Shown in pieces: positions 1-8,337 of a DNA stretch of 64,000 nucleotides. The notes beneath the pieces are model-generated. The model had not been told where the DNA came from. It searched no databases and was given only the letters and a program-made list of their open reading frames with translations. The DNA comes from UTCFX2 sp002050125 (lineage in GTDB: Bacteria; Chloroflexota; Anaerolineae; Anaerolineales; UBA4823): the NCBI GenBank assembly GCA_027494035.1, contig JAOSJQ010000001.1, positions 2,976,001-3,040,000 on the forward strand. Direction: 5' to 3'. The stretch's first letter is position 1, and each line of letters starts with the position of its first letter. A program made the translations under genes and the position numbers.

Positions 1-896
1 GTGACCAGCGCCGCCAGCCGCAGCAGGCGCGCGCTTGCCGTGGTTTGCAGAAAGTACAGGCGCGGTTCCGCGGCAAGCTGCACGGCTTCTTTCCAGACCG
101 CACGCCCCACCGCGATCCCGGCTGCCCCCGCCCGGCAGGCGATTTCAACCTGACGCAGGTAGGTCTCGAAGTCCCCCGCGGCGGAGAGCAGGATCCAGGG
201 CGCGCGCGAGGCGTCGGTGATTTGCGCGCAGGTCTGCGCCCAAACGGTTTCGTCCGGTTCCGCGGCGATGTCTAGCGGGAATTCGGTTTTGAGCAGGTCC
301 ACGCCCGGCGCGGTCAGTCGCCGCGCGGTTTCGATCACCACAGCGCGTTTTTCGTCCGCCGGCAGGCTTTTTTGAGCGGGGTCGAGCGGGTAAGAGAGCG
401 GTTCGAGCATGAGCAGCAGGTCGTGGCGGGCGCATTCGTCCGCGACCTGGCGCACAAACGCCTCGGTTTCTGCGGCAGTCGAGGAACCTGGATGGTAATA
501 CACCAGCAGCTTGGCGGCGTCTGCCCCCATGCGTTTGGCTTTGGCGGGTCCCCAGTCGGGCAGGATCTGCGCCCGGCGGGCGGCGGGGTCGCCGGTGTAG
601 CCGGTCGCTTCGAGCGCGACGATCAACCCGGCGTTGCGGGGAAGCGCCGCCTGGGCGACTGCCTGCGCCGCGGCGTACTCCGGGTCATAAAGCACGGCGG
701 TCGCCTGCTCCCCGAGGACCCTGCCGACCAGCAGCTTGAGTTCGCTCAAAGCCTGGTCGCTGACCTGCTGCGGGTCGGCGGGGTTCAGCATGCGGCGCAA
801 GTTCTGGCGATGATCGAGCGCCAGGCAGGCGAACCCGCCGCGCTCGTTCGAGCAGCGCTGTAAACTGCGCATTTTTGCAATAGAAATTTGACGCAT
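1..896 (-). CDS. LacD/DeoC-type class I aldolase (tagatose-1,6-bisphosphate aldolase-like), partial
   Basis: An open frame of about 298 codons begins at an ATG preceded by a perfect AGGAGG and runs off the window edge, so the C-terminus is missing. The N-terminus has the LacD-type motif ALDHRQNLRRML. Further in are LLVYYHP, LLLMLEPLSYP and LLKTEFP, strands typical of the LacD/YihT TIM-barrel aldolases that cleave a ketose (bis)phosphate into two trioses through a Lys Schiff base. It lies downstream of a sugar-phosphate isomerase-like SIS gene on the same strand, which suggests a catabolic operon for an amino sugar or related hexose. The substrate cannot be assigned: tagatose-1,6-bisphosphate and sulfofructose-phosphate aldolases share this fold. 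The family is fairly certain, the substrate is inferred. Confidence 0.7.
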   Translation of the reverse strand, partial: MRQISIAKMRSLQRCSNERGGFACLALDHRQNLRRMLNPADPQQVSDQALSELKLLVGRVLGEQATAVLYDPEYAAAQAVAQAALPRNAGLIVALEATGYTGDPAARRAQILPDWGPAKAKRMGADAAKLLVYYHPGSSTAAETEAFVRQVADECARHDLLLMLEPLSYPLDPAQKSLPADEKRAVVIETARRLTAPGVDLLKTEFPLDIAAEPDETVWAQTCAQITDASRAPWILLSAAGDFETYLRQVEIACRAGAAGIAVGRAVWKEAVQLAAEPRLYFLQTTASARLLRLAALV

Positions 897-1049
897 TAAA
901 CCTCCTGCGATCGAGCTTTAGGGGCAATTCTGGCGAAAGGCGTCCAGATCGCGATTCTTCAAGATGGTACTGAAGCCCAATTGCGCTGATTGCACGCAGA
1001 ACCGTTCGAAATTTCCGGGCAGGTCGGTGTATTCTGCCTTGTAATCCGT

Positions 1050-2097
1050 TTAGGCGTCGCCTTCGAGCGTATCCAGGTGGATGACCGGGGTCAGGTGCGC
1101 GGGATGATCCGGGGTCGAGGCCTTTCGCATAGGCGCGTTCCAGCGCCATCAACTGCAAAGCTGGCAGGTAAAGCACGCCGCGCAGCGCTTCCGGCAGGCG
1201 GCTTTCGAAGGAGACGTCCGCCGAGGTCTCGCCCAGGCTGAAAATCCGCCCGCCGAGCAGCGCCATCTCGTCCAGTACCTGGCGCTCGTGGCGCAGGTTC
1301 GCCTCGGAGAGCAAGCCGATGAGCAGCGTCTGCGGCGTGACCATGGACATTGGTCCGTGGCGGAATTCCAAAAAGTGGAACGGTTCGCTGTCGGTGAGCG
1401 TCATTTCCTTCATTTTGAGGTTGACTTCGCATGCCAGCCCGTACAACAAGCCGCTGCCCAGGTAGTAGATGCGCGCGATATCCAGGTCGGCGCCCACGAC
1501 GCGGGCGGCGAGTCCGAATTGGGTCATCAGGCGCTGTCCGGTTTCCGGCAGGCGGCGCAGGGCGTCGAGCAGCTCGGGCTGTCCGGCGGCGAGGCTGCAC
1601 ACCCCGCAGGCGGCGACGTACATCGAGGCAAACGAGCGGGTCTGCGCGGCGCTTTGCTCTTGACCTTTGGGGATGACCAGCGCTAGGTCGCCCTGCGCCG
1701 CCATTGGGCTCTGACCATAGTTGGTGATGGCGAGAACCGCTCCCCTGGTCAGGCTGCGGAAGCGCTCGATAGCGCGCAGGGTCTCGGTTGTGGCGCCCGA
1801 GCGGCTGACCGCGACCAGCAGCGTGCGGGCGCGCTGGGACAGATAGACCCCCGGGTTGAGCAGCAAATCGCCCGCGGGAGCGGCTTGCGCTGGCTGCCCG
1901 GTCAGGGAGCGATACAATGCGGCGGCGGCGATCGAAAGATAATAGGTGGAGCCGCAGCCGGTGAAAATGATCTGCTCATAATTGCGCTGGAACAGTTCGT
2001 TCAGCGCTCCAGATTGGTTCGAGACCGTATCCAGGGCTTGCGCCCAGGCTTCGGGCTGGGAAAGAATTTCGTTTTCGGTGTGCGATGTGTTTGGCAT
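1050..2097 (-). CDS. SIS-domain sugar-phosphate isomerase/deaminase (AgaS/GlmS-C-like), frameshifted near 1115
   Basis: The protein has two SIS domains. The first contains IIFTGCGSTYYLS and VAVSRSGATTETL, the phosphosugar-binding loops. The second contains the glutamine-fructose-6-phosphate-transaminase-like segments FHFLEFRHGPMS and AYAKGLDPD. There is no glutaminase domain, so it resembles AgaS or other ketose-aldose isomerase/deaminases. Near 1115 one extra C in a CCCC run throws the frame into a long nonsense extension. Removing it gives KGLDPDHPAHLTPVIHLD and a stop at 1050, the normal length of about 350 residues. The following LacD-like aldolase gene supports a joint role in breaking down a hexosamine or related sugar phosphate. 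Between the two genes, 898-1049 stays open in this corrected frame for about 43 codons with coding-like composition but no start. Confidence 0.75.
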
Positions 2098-2133
2098 GTG
2101 ACAAGGTTCTTTTCTAAAATGAGATGCGCCTTT

Positions 2134-2607
2134 TTAAGCTGGCGTTCGGCTATTCATTCTGCTGTCATTTGGCTGTTCGGGCAAGATGACCCACTGCTCG
2201 CCGCACTCGAGGCACTTGAACTCCCCCGTGAGCTGTTTGCCGCGCGCCCGCAAAACCAGCAGCAGGCGTACGACTGCCGCATAGATCAGGAAGATTTCCA
2301 CCGGCAGCAACACCAAGATAAGTAAGAGCGTCTCGGTGGGCAAACCGTCGAAAATCAATAAGATATCGATCAGAAAGCCAGCCGCGATCAGCGACAGCCC
2401 GCCCGCCAGCCACAGCCCGTAGAAGGCGTCATACTCCGCCCGGACTTTTCGCCCCGAGCGCGGGTTGAGGTAATAGGCGCGCCAGACGTGGTTCCGAGAG
2501 CGGCAGTTGGGGCAGTTCTGATGGGTGCGCGTCCGGGAAGCCCCGTAAGCGCCCAGCGTCAGGTAGAACAGCGCCGCCCCGGTAAAACAGATCAGCGGAT
2601 AGAACAT
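2134..2607 (-). CDS. Small membrane protein with split zinc ribbon, unknown function
   Basis: This 157-residue protein is not assigned to a named family. Residues 5-22 form a hydrophobic segment, followed by a CPNC pair near residue 33. Two more membrane segments lie at about 65-85 and 92-118. A second pair, CLEC, sits near residue 137 in a C-terminal tail. The two CxxC pairs could form one zinc ribbon if the termini meet on the same face of the membrane. The start is the first ATG; no clear Shine-Dalgarno site precedes it. It ends shortly downstream of the SIS gene start and runs in the same direction, so it may be cotranscribed. No enzymatic residues were recognised. Confidence 0.6.
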   Translation of the reverse strand: MFYPLICFTGAALFYLTLGAYGASRTRTHQNCPNCRSRNHVWRAYYLNPRSGRKVRAEYDAFYGLWLAGGLSLIAAGFLIDILLIFDGLPTETLLLILVLLPVEIFLIYAAVVRLLLVLRARGKQLTGEFKCLECGEQWVILPEQPNDSRMNSRTPA

Positions 2608-2616
2608 GTGAAGGCT

Positions 2617-2644
2617 TTGCAGTATTCTGTAATGTTATTATAAT
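2617..2644 (+). promoter_or_regulatory. Candidate sigma-70 promoter, now cut off from its operon by the IS
   Basis: TTGCAG and TATAAT are separated by 16 bases and point toward the hydrolase/ABC operon that starts at 3580. ATTATAAT is itself palindromic, so the same box could also serve the zinc-ribbon gene on the other strand. The IS at 2703-3577 now separates this box from the operon. Confidence 0.4.
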
Positions 2645-2702
2645 TGCTGCGTCATATCCATATTGCCGCGTCTCACGCAAAGGATCAGCCTGCGCAACAA
2701 TA

Positions 2703-3577
2703 GACCTCTTGCAAAAGTCATGATTTTGCATGAAGTTCCAGATTGTAAATAGCAGCAATCAGATTGAAGCGTAAACTGAAGCGTTTACGTCGATTACGAT
2801 AACGGTCACTCAAGATATGGAAGACCTTCAATCGTCCGATAATATGTTCACAGAAGATGCGTTGGCCTGCCAGTTGTCGGTTAGCAGCTTTTTGCTCACG
2901 AGTGAGCGGATGGAGTTTGGATTTCTTAGCCGGTATCTGACTATTGGCATGCAGCTTGGTCAAACCCAGGTAGCCCGTATCAGCTAAACACCGAATGCCT
3001 TGAGCCATGCCAACAGAGCTCTCTTTGAACAAATGGAAAGCATGAGTGCTGCCATTGCCAAAGGCTGTGGCTATGATTTCCAGGGTACGTTGATTGACGA
3101 TCACTTGAGCCTTCTGTGTATGTCGCTTCTTTTTGCCACTGTAGTGTTGACGCTGCTTTTTTTCGGACGCTCAATTGGCTGCTCTGTAGCATCCACAATG
3201 ACCACCTCAATCACCGTATCACTGGGTTGGAGGGCCTTCTTGCCAGGTAATCGAAATTGACCCGAATTCATGAGTGCATCTTCGACTTTCTGGATTGTCC
3301 GACATACCGATGCTTCGCTGATACCATAGGCTTGTGCGATATGAAATTGGGTCCGATATTCTCGCCAATACATCAAGGTCATCAGCAATTGGTCCGCTCG
3401 GCTCAATTTGGGCGGACGTCCAAAGTTGGGCATCTCCGCTTCCAATACCTTCACCATTAGAAGAAACGTTTGGTGCTCAACACCTGTCAACCGCTTGAAG
3501 TCTTGTTCGTCCCGTTCTTTGATCTCTTCGTATCTCATGTGCCTATTATGGCACAGTTTCCACTTATGCAAGAGGTC
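2703..3577 (-). mobile_element. IS5-family insertion sequence (IS427-like), about 875 bp
   Basis: The element is bounded by near-perfect terminal inverted repeats starting GACCTCTTGCA(A/T)AAGT, matching at 15 of the first 16 positions. They are flanked by a TA duplication at 2701-2702 and 3578-3579. It carries one transposase read in two overlapping frames. The 2-base duplication, the length and the split transposase suit the IS427 branch of IS5; the group is inferred from these traits only. The right end abuts the start codon of the gene at 3580. Only one copy is in the window. Confidence 0.85.
2718..3538 (-). CDS. IS5-family DDE transposase, read through a -1 frameshift at an A7 run
   Basis: The N-terminal frame (start ATG at 3538) has a helix-turn-helix region, LSRADQLLMTLMYWREYRTQ, then YGISEASVCRTIQKVE. 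It carries the first catalytic Asp in VIVDATEQPIERP. The second frame supplies ADTGYLGL (second Asp) and FCEHIIGRLK (catalytic Glu), the HTH_Tnp_4/DDE_Tnp_4 arrangement. At 3157-3163 the coding strand reads CCG AAA AAA AGC. Slipping back one base gives PKKKQRQHYSGKKKRHTQKAQ, the expected bridge of this family, and yields 273 residues. The slip may be programmed, as in IS427-type elements, or it may be a sequencing indel. Confidence 0.85.
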
Positions 3578-3579
3578 TA

Positions 3580-5061
3580 ATGAAAAACCTCCTGGTTATT
3601 ATACTTGTTTTGACGCCGCTGCTGAGCGCCTGTGGCGCCTCTCAGCCAGCCGCGCCGCAAACGCCGGGCATCGCGCTCACGGACTGCCTGTTGACCGCGC
3701 CCGGCAGCATCGCCCAGCTCACCGCCCAGTGCGGGACGCTCAGCGTGCCGGAGAACCGCGTCGAACCGATGGGACGGACTATTGAGCTGTTCATTGCTGT
3801 CGTTCCAGCGATCTCGCGCAGCCCGGCGCCCGACCCGTTGTTCTTCTTGACCGGCGGACCCGGTCAGGCGGCGACCGAATCGGGTGTGCTGCTGTCAACC
3901 GCGTTCGAACAGGTGCACCAGAAGCGCGACATCGTGCTGGTCGATCAGCGCGGCACCGGAAAATCGAACCCGCTCAAGTGCCCCGCGCTCGATGAGGCGC
4001 CGCCTTCTGAGGCTGAAACGCAGCGTTTTGTGCAGAACTGCCTGGATGCGCTCGACGCCGACCCGACCCAATACACCACCACGATCGCGATGCAGGACCT
4101 GGACGCGGTGCGGCAAGCGCTCGGTTACGAGCAGATCAACCTCTACGGCGTGTCTTATGGCACCCGCGCGGCGCAAACCTACATGAAGATGTTCCCCGAG
4201 CGGGTGCGCAGCGCGGTGTTGGACGGGGTGGTGCCGCAGAGCGAGCCGCTGGGGATGTATGTGGCGCAAGACGCCCAACGCGCCCTTGATTTGATCTTTG
4301 CGCACTGTCTGGCAGATTCGAGCTGCAACCGGGCGTTTCCGGGCGTCGGTCAGGACTTCAACGCGCTGGTCGAACGGCTTAGGACCAAGGCGCAGGAAGT
4401 CCATCTGGTGGATCCGCTGAGCGGTGCGCCAACCAGCTTCTCGTTTGGTCAGCCCGAACTGGCGAGCGCGGTGCGCCTGCTGAGCTACACCCCCGAAACG
4501 GCGGCTTTGCTCCCGCTGCTGGTCAACGACGCCGACCGCGAGGGCGATTTGAACCGGCTGGCGGCGCAATACCTGATCGTCGCCGGGCAGCTAAACGAAT
4601 CCATCAGCCAGGGGATGAACTACTCGGTTTTGTGCGCCGAGGACCAGCCGTTCATCGACCGGGAACAGGTGCAGCGGCTGAACCGCGGCACCTATCTCGG
4701 CGACTTGCAGATGGATGAGCTGGCTGAAATTTGCGCGGTCTGGCCCGCAGGACAGGTCCCGGCGGATTTCCACGCCCCGCTCGAAAGCCAGACGCCGGTC
4801 TTACTCCTCTCGGGCGAGGTCGATCCGGTCACGCCGCCGGCAAAAGCGGAAGAGGTGGCGCGGTTCTTGCCCAACAGCCGTTCGATTGTCGTGCAGGGGC
4901 AGGGGCACAACGTGGTCTTCCGCGGCTGTCTGCCCTGGTTGATGACCGACTTCATCGAGAGCGCCTCGGTAGAAAAACTGGATCTGACCTGCCTGGAGGA
5001 GATCACCCCGGCGCCTTTCTTCCTCAATTTTTCTGGTCCGGTAATGAGCGAAAAGCCATGA
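3580..5061 (+). CDS. Secreted lipoprotein alpha/beta hydrolase with TAP-like C-terminus
   Basis: This 493-residue protein begins with a lipoprotein signal ending LLSAC (Cys18), so it is probably anchored outside the membrane. It carries the proline-iminopeptidase/tripeptidyl-aminopeptidase signature: oxyanion motif GGPGQ (92-96), DQRGTGKS, nucleophile GVSYG (Ser192), an acid in LSGEVDP near 417 and His in GQGHN near 445. Family members remove short peptides or amino acids from the N-terminus of substrates; the actual substrate is unknown. The stop overlaps the next start by ATGA, making this the first gene of an exporter operon. The IS end lies three bases upstream and contributes an AGAGG that could act as ribosome-binding site. 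A paralogue lies at 26944-29120. Confidence 0.85.
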   Translation: MKNLLVIILVLTPLLSACGASQPAAPQTPGIALTDCLLTAPGSIAQLTAQCGTLSVPENRVEPMGRTIELFIAVVPAISRSPAPDPLFFLTGGPGQAATESGVLLSTAFEQVHQKRDIVLVDQRGTGKSNPLKCPALDEAPPSEAETQRFVQNCLDALDADPTQYTTTIAMQDLDAVRQALGYEQINLYGVSYGTRAAQTYMKMFPERVRSAVLDGVVPQSEPLGMYVAQDAQRALDLIFAHCLADSSCNRAFPGVGQDFNALVERLRTKAQEVHLVDPLSGAPTSFSFGQPELASAVRLLSYTPETAALLPLLVNDADREGDLNRLAAQYLIVAGQLNESISQGMNYSVLCAEDQPFIDREQVQRLNRGTYLGDLQMDELAEICAVWPAGQVPADFHAPLESQTPVLLLSGEVDPVTPPAKAEEVARFLPNSRSIVVQGQGHNVVFRGCLPWLMTDFIESASVEKLDLTCLEEITPAPFFLNFSGPVMSEKP

Positions 5062-5795
5062 TACAAGCGACAAACCTGCGCAAGACCTTTGGAAAGATCA
5101 CCGCGGTGGATGACGTCTCGTTCGAAGCGCCGGACGGCAAGATCACCGGCTTGCTGGGACCGAATGGGGCGGGCAAGACCACCACGCTGCGGATGATCTA
5201 CACGCTGTACCAGCCCGACTGCGGGACGGCGGTGGTCGATGGGATGAATTGCGCCGAACGCCCGGTGGAGGTGCGTCAGGCGATCGGCGCCTTGCCCGAC
5301 AGCCACGGGCTGTACGCCCGGTTGACCAGCCGCGAAAACGTCCGCTATTACGGTCAACTGCACGGGATGCGCGGCAAAGCCCTGGAAGACAGCATCGATG
5401 AATTGCTCGACCTGCTCGACATGCGCGACATTGAGCACCGCCGGACGCAGGGCTTCTCGTCCGGACAGCGGGTCAAGGTCGCCATCGCGCGGGCGCTGGT
5501 GCATCGCCCGCCAAACGTGCTGCTCGACGAGCCGACCGTGGGGCTGGACGTGATGAGCACGCGGGCGATGCGCGACTTCATCCGCCAACTGCGCGACCAG
5601 GGGCGCTGTGTGGTTTTTTCGAGCCACATCATGCAGGAAGTTTCGGCGCTGTGCGACAACATCATCATCATCGACCGCGGACGGGTGGTGGCAAGCGGGT
5701 CGCCGGACGACCTGCTGCGCCAAACCGGTCAAGCCGACCTGGAGGATGCCTTTGTGGCGGCGATTGGGTCTGAAGAAGGGCTGGTGCGGGCATGA
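5058..5795 (+). CDS. natA: ABC transporter ATP-binding protein (NatA-like)
   Basis: The protein has 245 residues. Walker A is GPNGAGKTT (34-42), the ABC signature is FSSGQRVKVAIARAL and Walker B is NVLLDEPT, followed by the switch His in SSHIMQEV. The sequence is closest in style to NatA/CcmA-type ATPases that pair with ABC-2 permeases; NatAB exports sodium in Bacillus. It overlaps its neighbours by four bases on both sides, so translation of hydrolase, ATPase and permease is coupled. The ATG at 5058 was chosen because the longer open frame upstream only runs antiparallel to the hydrolase gene's own frame. The sodium substrate is an inference from the NatAB pairing, not visible in the residues. 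Confidence 0.85.
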   Translation: MIQATNLRKTFGKITAVDDVSFEAPDGKITGLLGPNGAGKTTTLRMIYTLYQPDCGTAVVDGMNCAERPVEVRQAIGALPDSHGLYARLTSRENVRYYGQLHGMRGKALEDSIDELLDLLDMRDIEHRRTQGFSSGQRVKVAIARALVHRPPNVLLDEPTVGLDVMSTRAMRDFIRQLRDQGRCVVFSSHIMQEVSALCDNIIIIDRGRVVASGSPDDLLRQTGQADLEDAFVAAIGSEEGLVRA

Positions 5796-6985
5796 ACAAC
5801 TTTCAGCGCATCTGGACTGTTTTCTCCAAGGAAGTGTCGGATAACATGCGCGACCGGCGTTCGATCCTGAGCGCTCTGTCCAGTTCGTTGATTGGTCCGT
5901 TTATCATGCTGCTATTGATTATCATCCTGGGGCGCACGTTGTTCGCCGACTTCCAGGAGCGCACGTTCGACCTGCCGGTGGTGGGCGAGCAGTACGCCCC
6001 GCAATTGATCGCGTTCCTGCGCCAGAACGGGGCGGTCATTCAGCCTGGACCGGCAGACCCCGAGAAAGCCGTCCGCAATGGCGACTTGCGGGTCGTGCTG
6101 GTGATTCCAGGAGCGGATTATGCCGAGAACCTCAGCGCGGGGCGTCCGGCGCCTGTCCAGTTGGTGATGGATATTTCCCGCCAATCGTCGTCGGCGGTTA
6201 TCGAGCGCACGCGCAAACTGCTCGAGGCGTATTCCAGCATGGTCGCGGTACAGCGGTTGATGGCGCGCGGGATCGACCCGGTCGTGGTCCAGCCGCTGCA
6301 GGTCGAATTGCGCGACGTCTCCACGCCCGAGACGCAGGCGCTGCTTTTCCTGAACATGATGCCCTATTTCGTGGTGCTGGTGGTTTTTGTGGGCGGGATG
6401 TACGTGGTGATCGACGCGACCGCCGGCGAGCGCGAGCGCGGTTCGCTGGAGCCCTTGCTCATCAATCCGGTGCGGCGCTGGGAACTGGTGCTGGGGAAGC
6501 TGTTTGCGGGGTTTCCATTTGCGGTCCTCGCACTGTCTGTCACGCTGGGCGCTTTCTGGGTGGCGTTTAACCTGTTCCCGATCGAGGACTACATTGGAGT
6601 GCAGTTCAAGCTCAGTTTTAGCGCGCTGGCGGCGATCTTCCTGGTCTCGCTGCCGATGATCCTCCTGGCATCCAGCCTGCAGATGATCGTTGCCACCGCG
6701 ACGCGCAGCTTCAAGGAAGCTCAGACCTACACCTCGCTGCTGGCGCTGGCGCCGGCGCTGCCGGGGCTGGCTTTGGCGTTTATGTCTGTGAAACCCAGCC
6801 TGTTCAACATGCTAGTCCCGACTTTCGGGCAGCAGCTCACGATCAACCAGTTCATGCGCGGCGAGCCGGTGCAGGTCGGTTTGGTGCTGCTGAACGCGGC
6901 GGTTACGCTGATTGTTGCGGGCGCGCTGGTGGTGATTTCGGTGCGCCTATACGAGCGCGAGCAGATCATCCTGGGTCCGCGCTAA
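5792..6985 (+). CDS. natB: ABC-2 type permease (NatB-like)
   Basis: This 397-residue integral membrane protein has one N-terminal segment (about 28-48), a large extracytoplasmic loop, and then five hydrophobic segments from about residue 185 to the C-terminus. The motif GERERGSLEPLLINPV in the first cytoplasmic loop is characteristic of NatB/YhaP-type ABC-2 permeases. It is the partner of the ATPase just upstream, with which it overlaps by ATGA. The operon order lipoprotein peptidase, ATPase, permease is notable but does not by itself identify what is exported. It ends 17 bases before a convergent DinB gene. Confidence 0.85.
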   Translation: MNNFQRIWTVFSKEVSDNMRDRRSILSALSSSLIGPFIMLLLIIILGRTLFADFQERTFDLPVVGEQYAPQLIAFLRQNGAVIQPGPADPEKAVRNGDLRVVLVIPGADYAENLSAGRPAPVQLVMDISRQSSSAVIERTRKLLEAYSSMVAVQRLMARGIDPVVVQPLQVELRDVSTPETQALLFLNMMPYFVVLVVFVGGMYVVIDATAGERERGSLEPLLINPVRRWELVLGKLFAGFPFAVLALSVTLGAFWVAFNLFPIEDYIGVQFKLSFSALAAIFLVSLPMILLASSLQMIVATATRSFKEAQTYTSLLALAPALPGLALAFMSVKPSLFNMLVPTFGQQLTINQFMRGEPVQVGLVLLNAAVTLIVAGALVVISVRLYEREQIILGPR

Positions 6986-7002
6986 GATGTTTCCCGCTTG
7001 AA

Positions 7003-7482
7003 TCAGCGCAGCGAAAGATGCTCCCCGGCGTGGCGCTGCCTCCAGAGCTGGCTGGTTAGCTGGATCTGACCGGTGTGCAAGCCGGCGTGGTCGAGCGCGT
7101 GCAGCAACGCCCAGGCGGGGCGCACGGTCTTGCCGTCGCGGGGGTCGGTGCGCTCGGCTTCCAGATCCGCCAGGCTCAGTTGTTCGAACGCGGCGCGCAG
7201 CACGGCTTCAGCCTGGCGCAGGCGCGAAACCAGCTCGTCGGCGGATAAGCCGGTCGTCTTGAACTCGGCGTCGCGGTCGCGCCCGCTGGGCTGGTTCATC
7301 ACCACATCGCTGGCAAGGAACTTCTCCGCTCCGGTGAGGTGGACCGTCAACACGGTGATCGAGTTCATGTCGGGACCCGGGGTCCAATCCAGCGCTTCGG
7401 GCGGCAGCCCCTCCAGCGCCTGTTCGATGTCGCGGTGCAGGTTGCGGAACAAGTTGTATAGCTCTTCATAAAAGGGTGTCAT
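7003..7482 (-). CDS. DinB superfamily protein
   Basis: A 159-residue four-helix-bundle protein of the DinB/YfiT type. Conserved histidines that normally bind a divalent metal are visible in VHLTGAEKF and in HALDHAGLHTGQIQL. Members include thiol-dependent transferases (bacillithiol or mycothiol S-transferases) and many uncharacterised stress proteins; nothing here picks one activity. I chose the ATG preceded by AAGGAG at six bases rather than an upstream in-frame start. A second, divergent DinB protein is encoded at 7752 on the other strand. Confidence 0.75.
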   Translation of the reverse strand: MTPFYEELYNLFRNLHRDIEQALEGLPPEALDWTPGPDMNSITVLTVHLTGAEKFLASDVVMNQPSGRDRDAEFKTTGLSADELVSRLRQAEAVLRAAFEQLSLADLEAERTDPRDGKTVRPAWALLHALDHAGLHTGQIQLTSQLWRQRHAGEHLSLR

Positions 7483-7578
7483 TTCAACTCCTTGGAAGAT
7501 CAAAAAGAGATCCGATCTTGCGCGGCGATGGCGCGGGATGGATTATACCTGAATAAAATGTCATCCACCCCACCCCGG

Positions 7579-7610
7579 CCCTCCCCAAATTCGCCAGAAT
7601 TTGGGGAGGG
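7579..7610. repeat. Perfect 14-bp palindrome with 4-base loop, part of a larger imperfect inverted repeat
   Basis: CCCTCCCCAAATTC and its exact complement GAATTTGGGGAGGG are separated by GCCA. The outer flanks (CCCCACCCC at left, GGGGTAGAGTGGGG near 7645-7660) are also roughly complementary, giving a nested structure of about 100 bases between two DinB genes. There is no U-tract, so it does not look like a terminator. It resembles a REP- or MITE-type intergenic element. Confidence 0.6.
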
Positions 7611-7751
7611 TGACTGGCTTTCCTAAAACCACAGAATTTGAGAAGGGGTAGAGTGGGGCAGTCCATTTTTTTCACCACTCCCTTGTGATTTCACCTCCTT
7701 TTTCCTATCTCAGGGGGTAGAATAGGGTAAACCAAACGATTGGAGCTGGCA

Positions 7752-8237
7752 ATGCTTTCTCAAAAAGATTTCATCCGTTTGCTAAATATCGAGATCAATC
7801 TGATTAAGATGCAAACCGAGGGGTTGGAGCTTGAAGACGCGTTGATCCAGCCTCAACCCAGCGGCAACTGTATGAATTGGGTGCTGGGGCATTTGCTAGA
7901 AAACCAGATCGAGCAGCTCGAATTGCTCGGCGCTGAATCGCCGGTGGAACGCAGCCTGCTGACGGTGTATCAGCGCGACTCGGAGCCGCTGGTTGGCGAG
8001 TGCCCCGAGGCTTGGCAGCTTCCAGAACTGGTCGCGGGGCTGGAAGAAATGCACAGCGCGCTGGTCGCCCGCCTGGGGCAAATGAGCGCAGCAGATTTCG
8101 AACGCGAAGTGATCTATCGAGACAAGAGCATGACGGTTGGCTGGCGTTTCCTGTTCAATCTGTTTCACTATACCTATCACCTGGGTCAGCTCGAACAACT
8201 GCGCCAGTTAGCCGGGCGCACGGAGAAGCTGATCTAA
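7752..8237 (+). CDS. DinB superfamily protein (second copy, divergent)
   Basis: This 161-residue DinB-fold protein has metal-ligand-like His residues in NWVLGHLLENQ and in LFHYTYHLGQLEQLRQ. The TTGGAG upstream of the ATG at 7752 supports this start over the upstream TTG. It is a different subfamily from the neighbour at 7003-7482: the two share the fold but little sequence, so they are not a recent duplication. A strong bidirectional terminator follows. Function unknown; thiol-dependent detoxification is a family-level guess. Confidence 0.7.
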   Translation: MLSQKDFIRLLNIEINLIKMQTEGLELEDALIQPQPSGNCMNWVLGHLLENQIEQLELLGAESPVERSLLTVYQRDSEPLVGECPEAWQLPELVAGLEEMHSALVARLGQMSAADFEREVIYRDKSMTVGWRFLFNLFHYTYHLGQLEQLRQLAGRTEKLI

Positions 8238-8291
8238 AGGATCGCCGGACTTTGAAGCTGATCGCAAGGCAGATCACAAGGATAACGAGAT

Positions 8292-8329
8292 AAAAAAACT
8301 GGGCTCCCATAGGAAGCCCAGTTTTTTTT
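8292..8329. terminator. Bidirectional rho-independent terminator
   Basis: The stem ACTGGGCT/AGCCCAGT has a nine-base loop, with seven A on the left and eight T on the right. It lies between the convergent DinB and methylglyoxal synthase genes and should terminate both. Confidence 0.9.
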
Positions 8330-8337
8330 CACGCCGC

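Noticed and set aside
685..1110. Extension of the SIS frame to 470 codons
   Set aside because: The extra 110 residues are Arg/Ala/Gly-rich and antisense or out of frame to the aldolase. Removing one C near 1115 gives the expected C-terminus at 1050.
4692..5732. A 346-codon minus-strand open frame
   Set aside because: It covers the hydrolase and ATPase genes antisense. Both have complete catalytic motifs on the plus strand.
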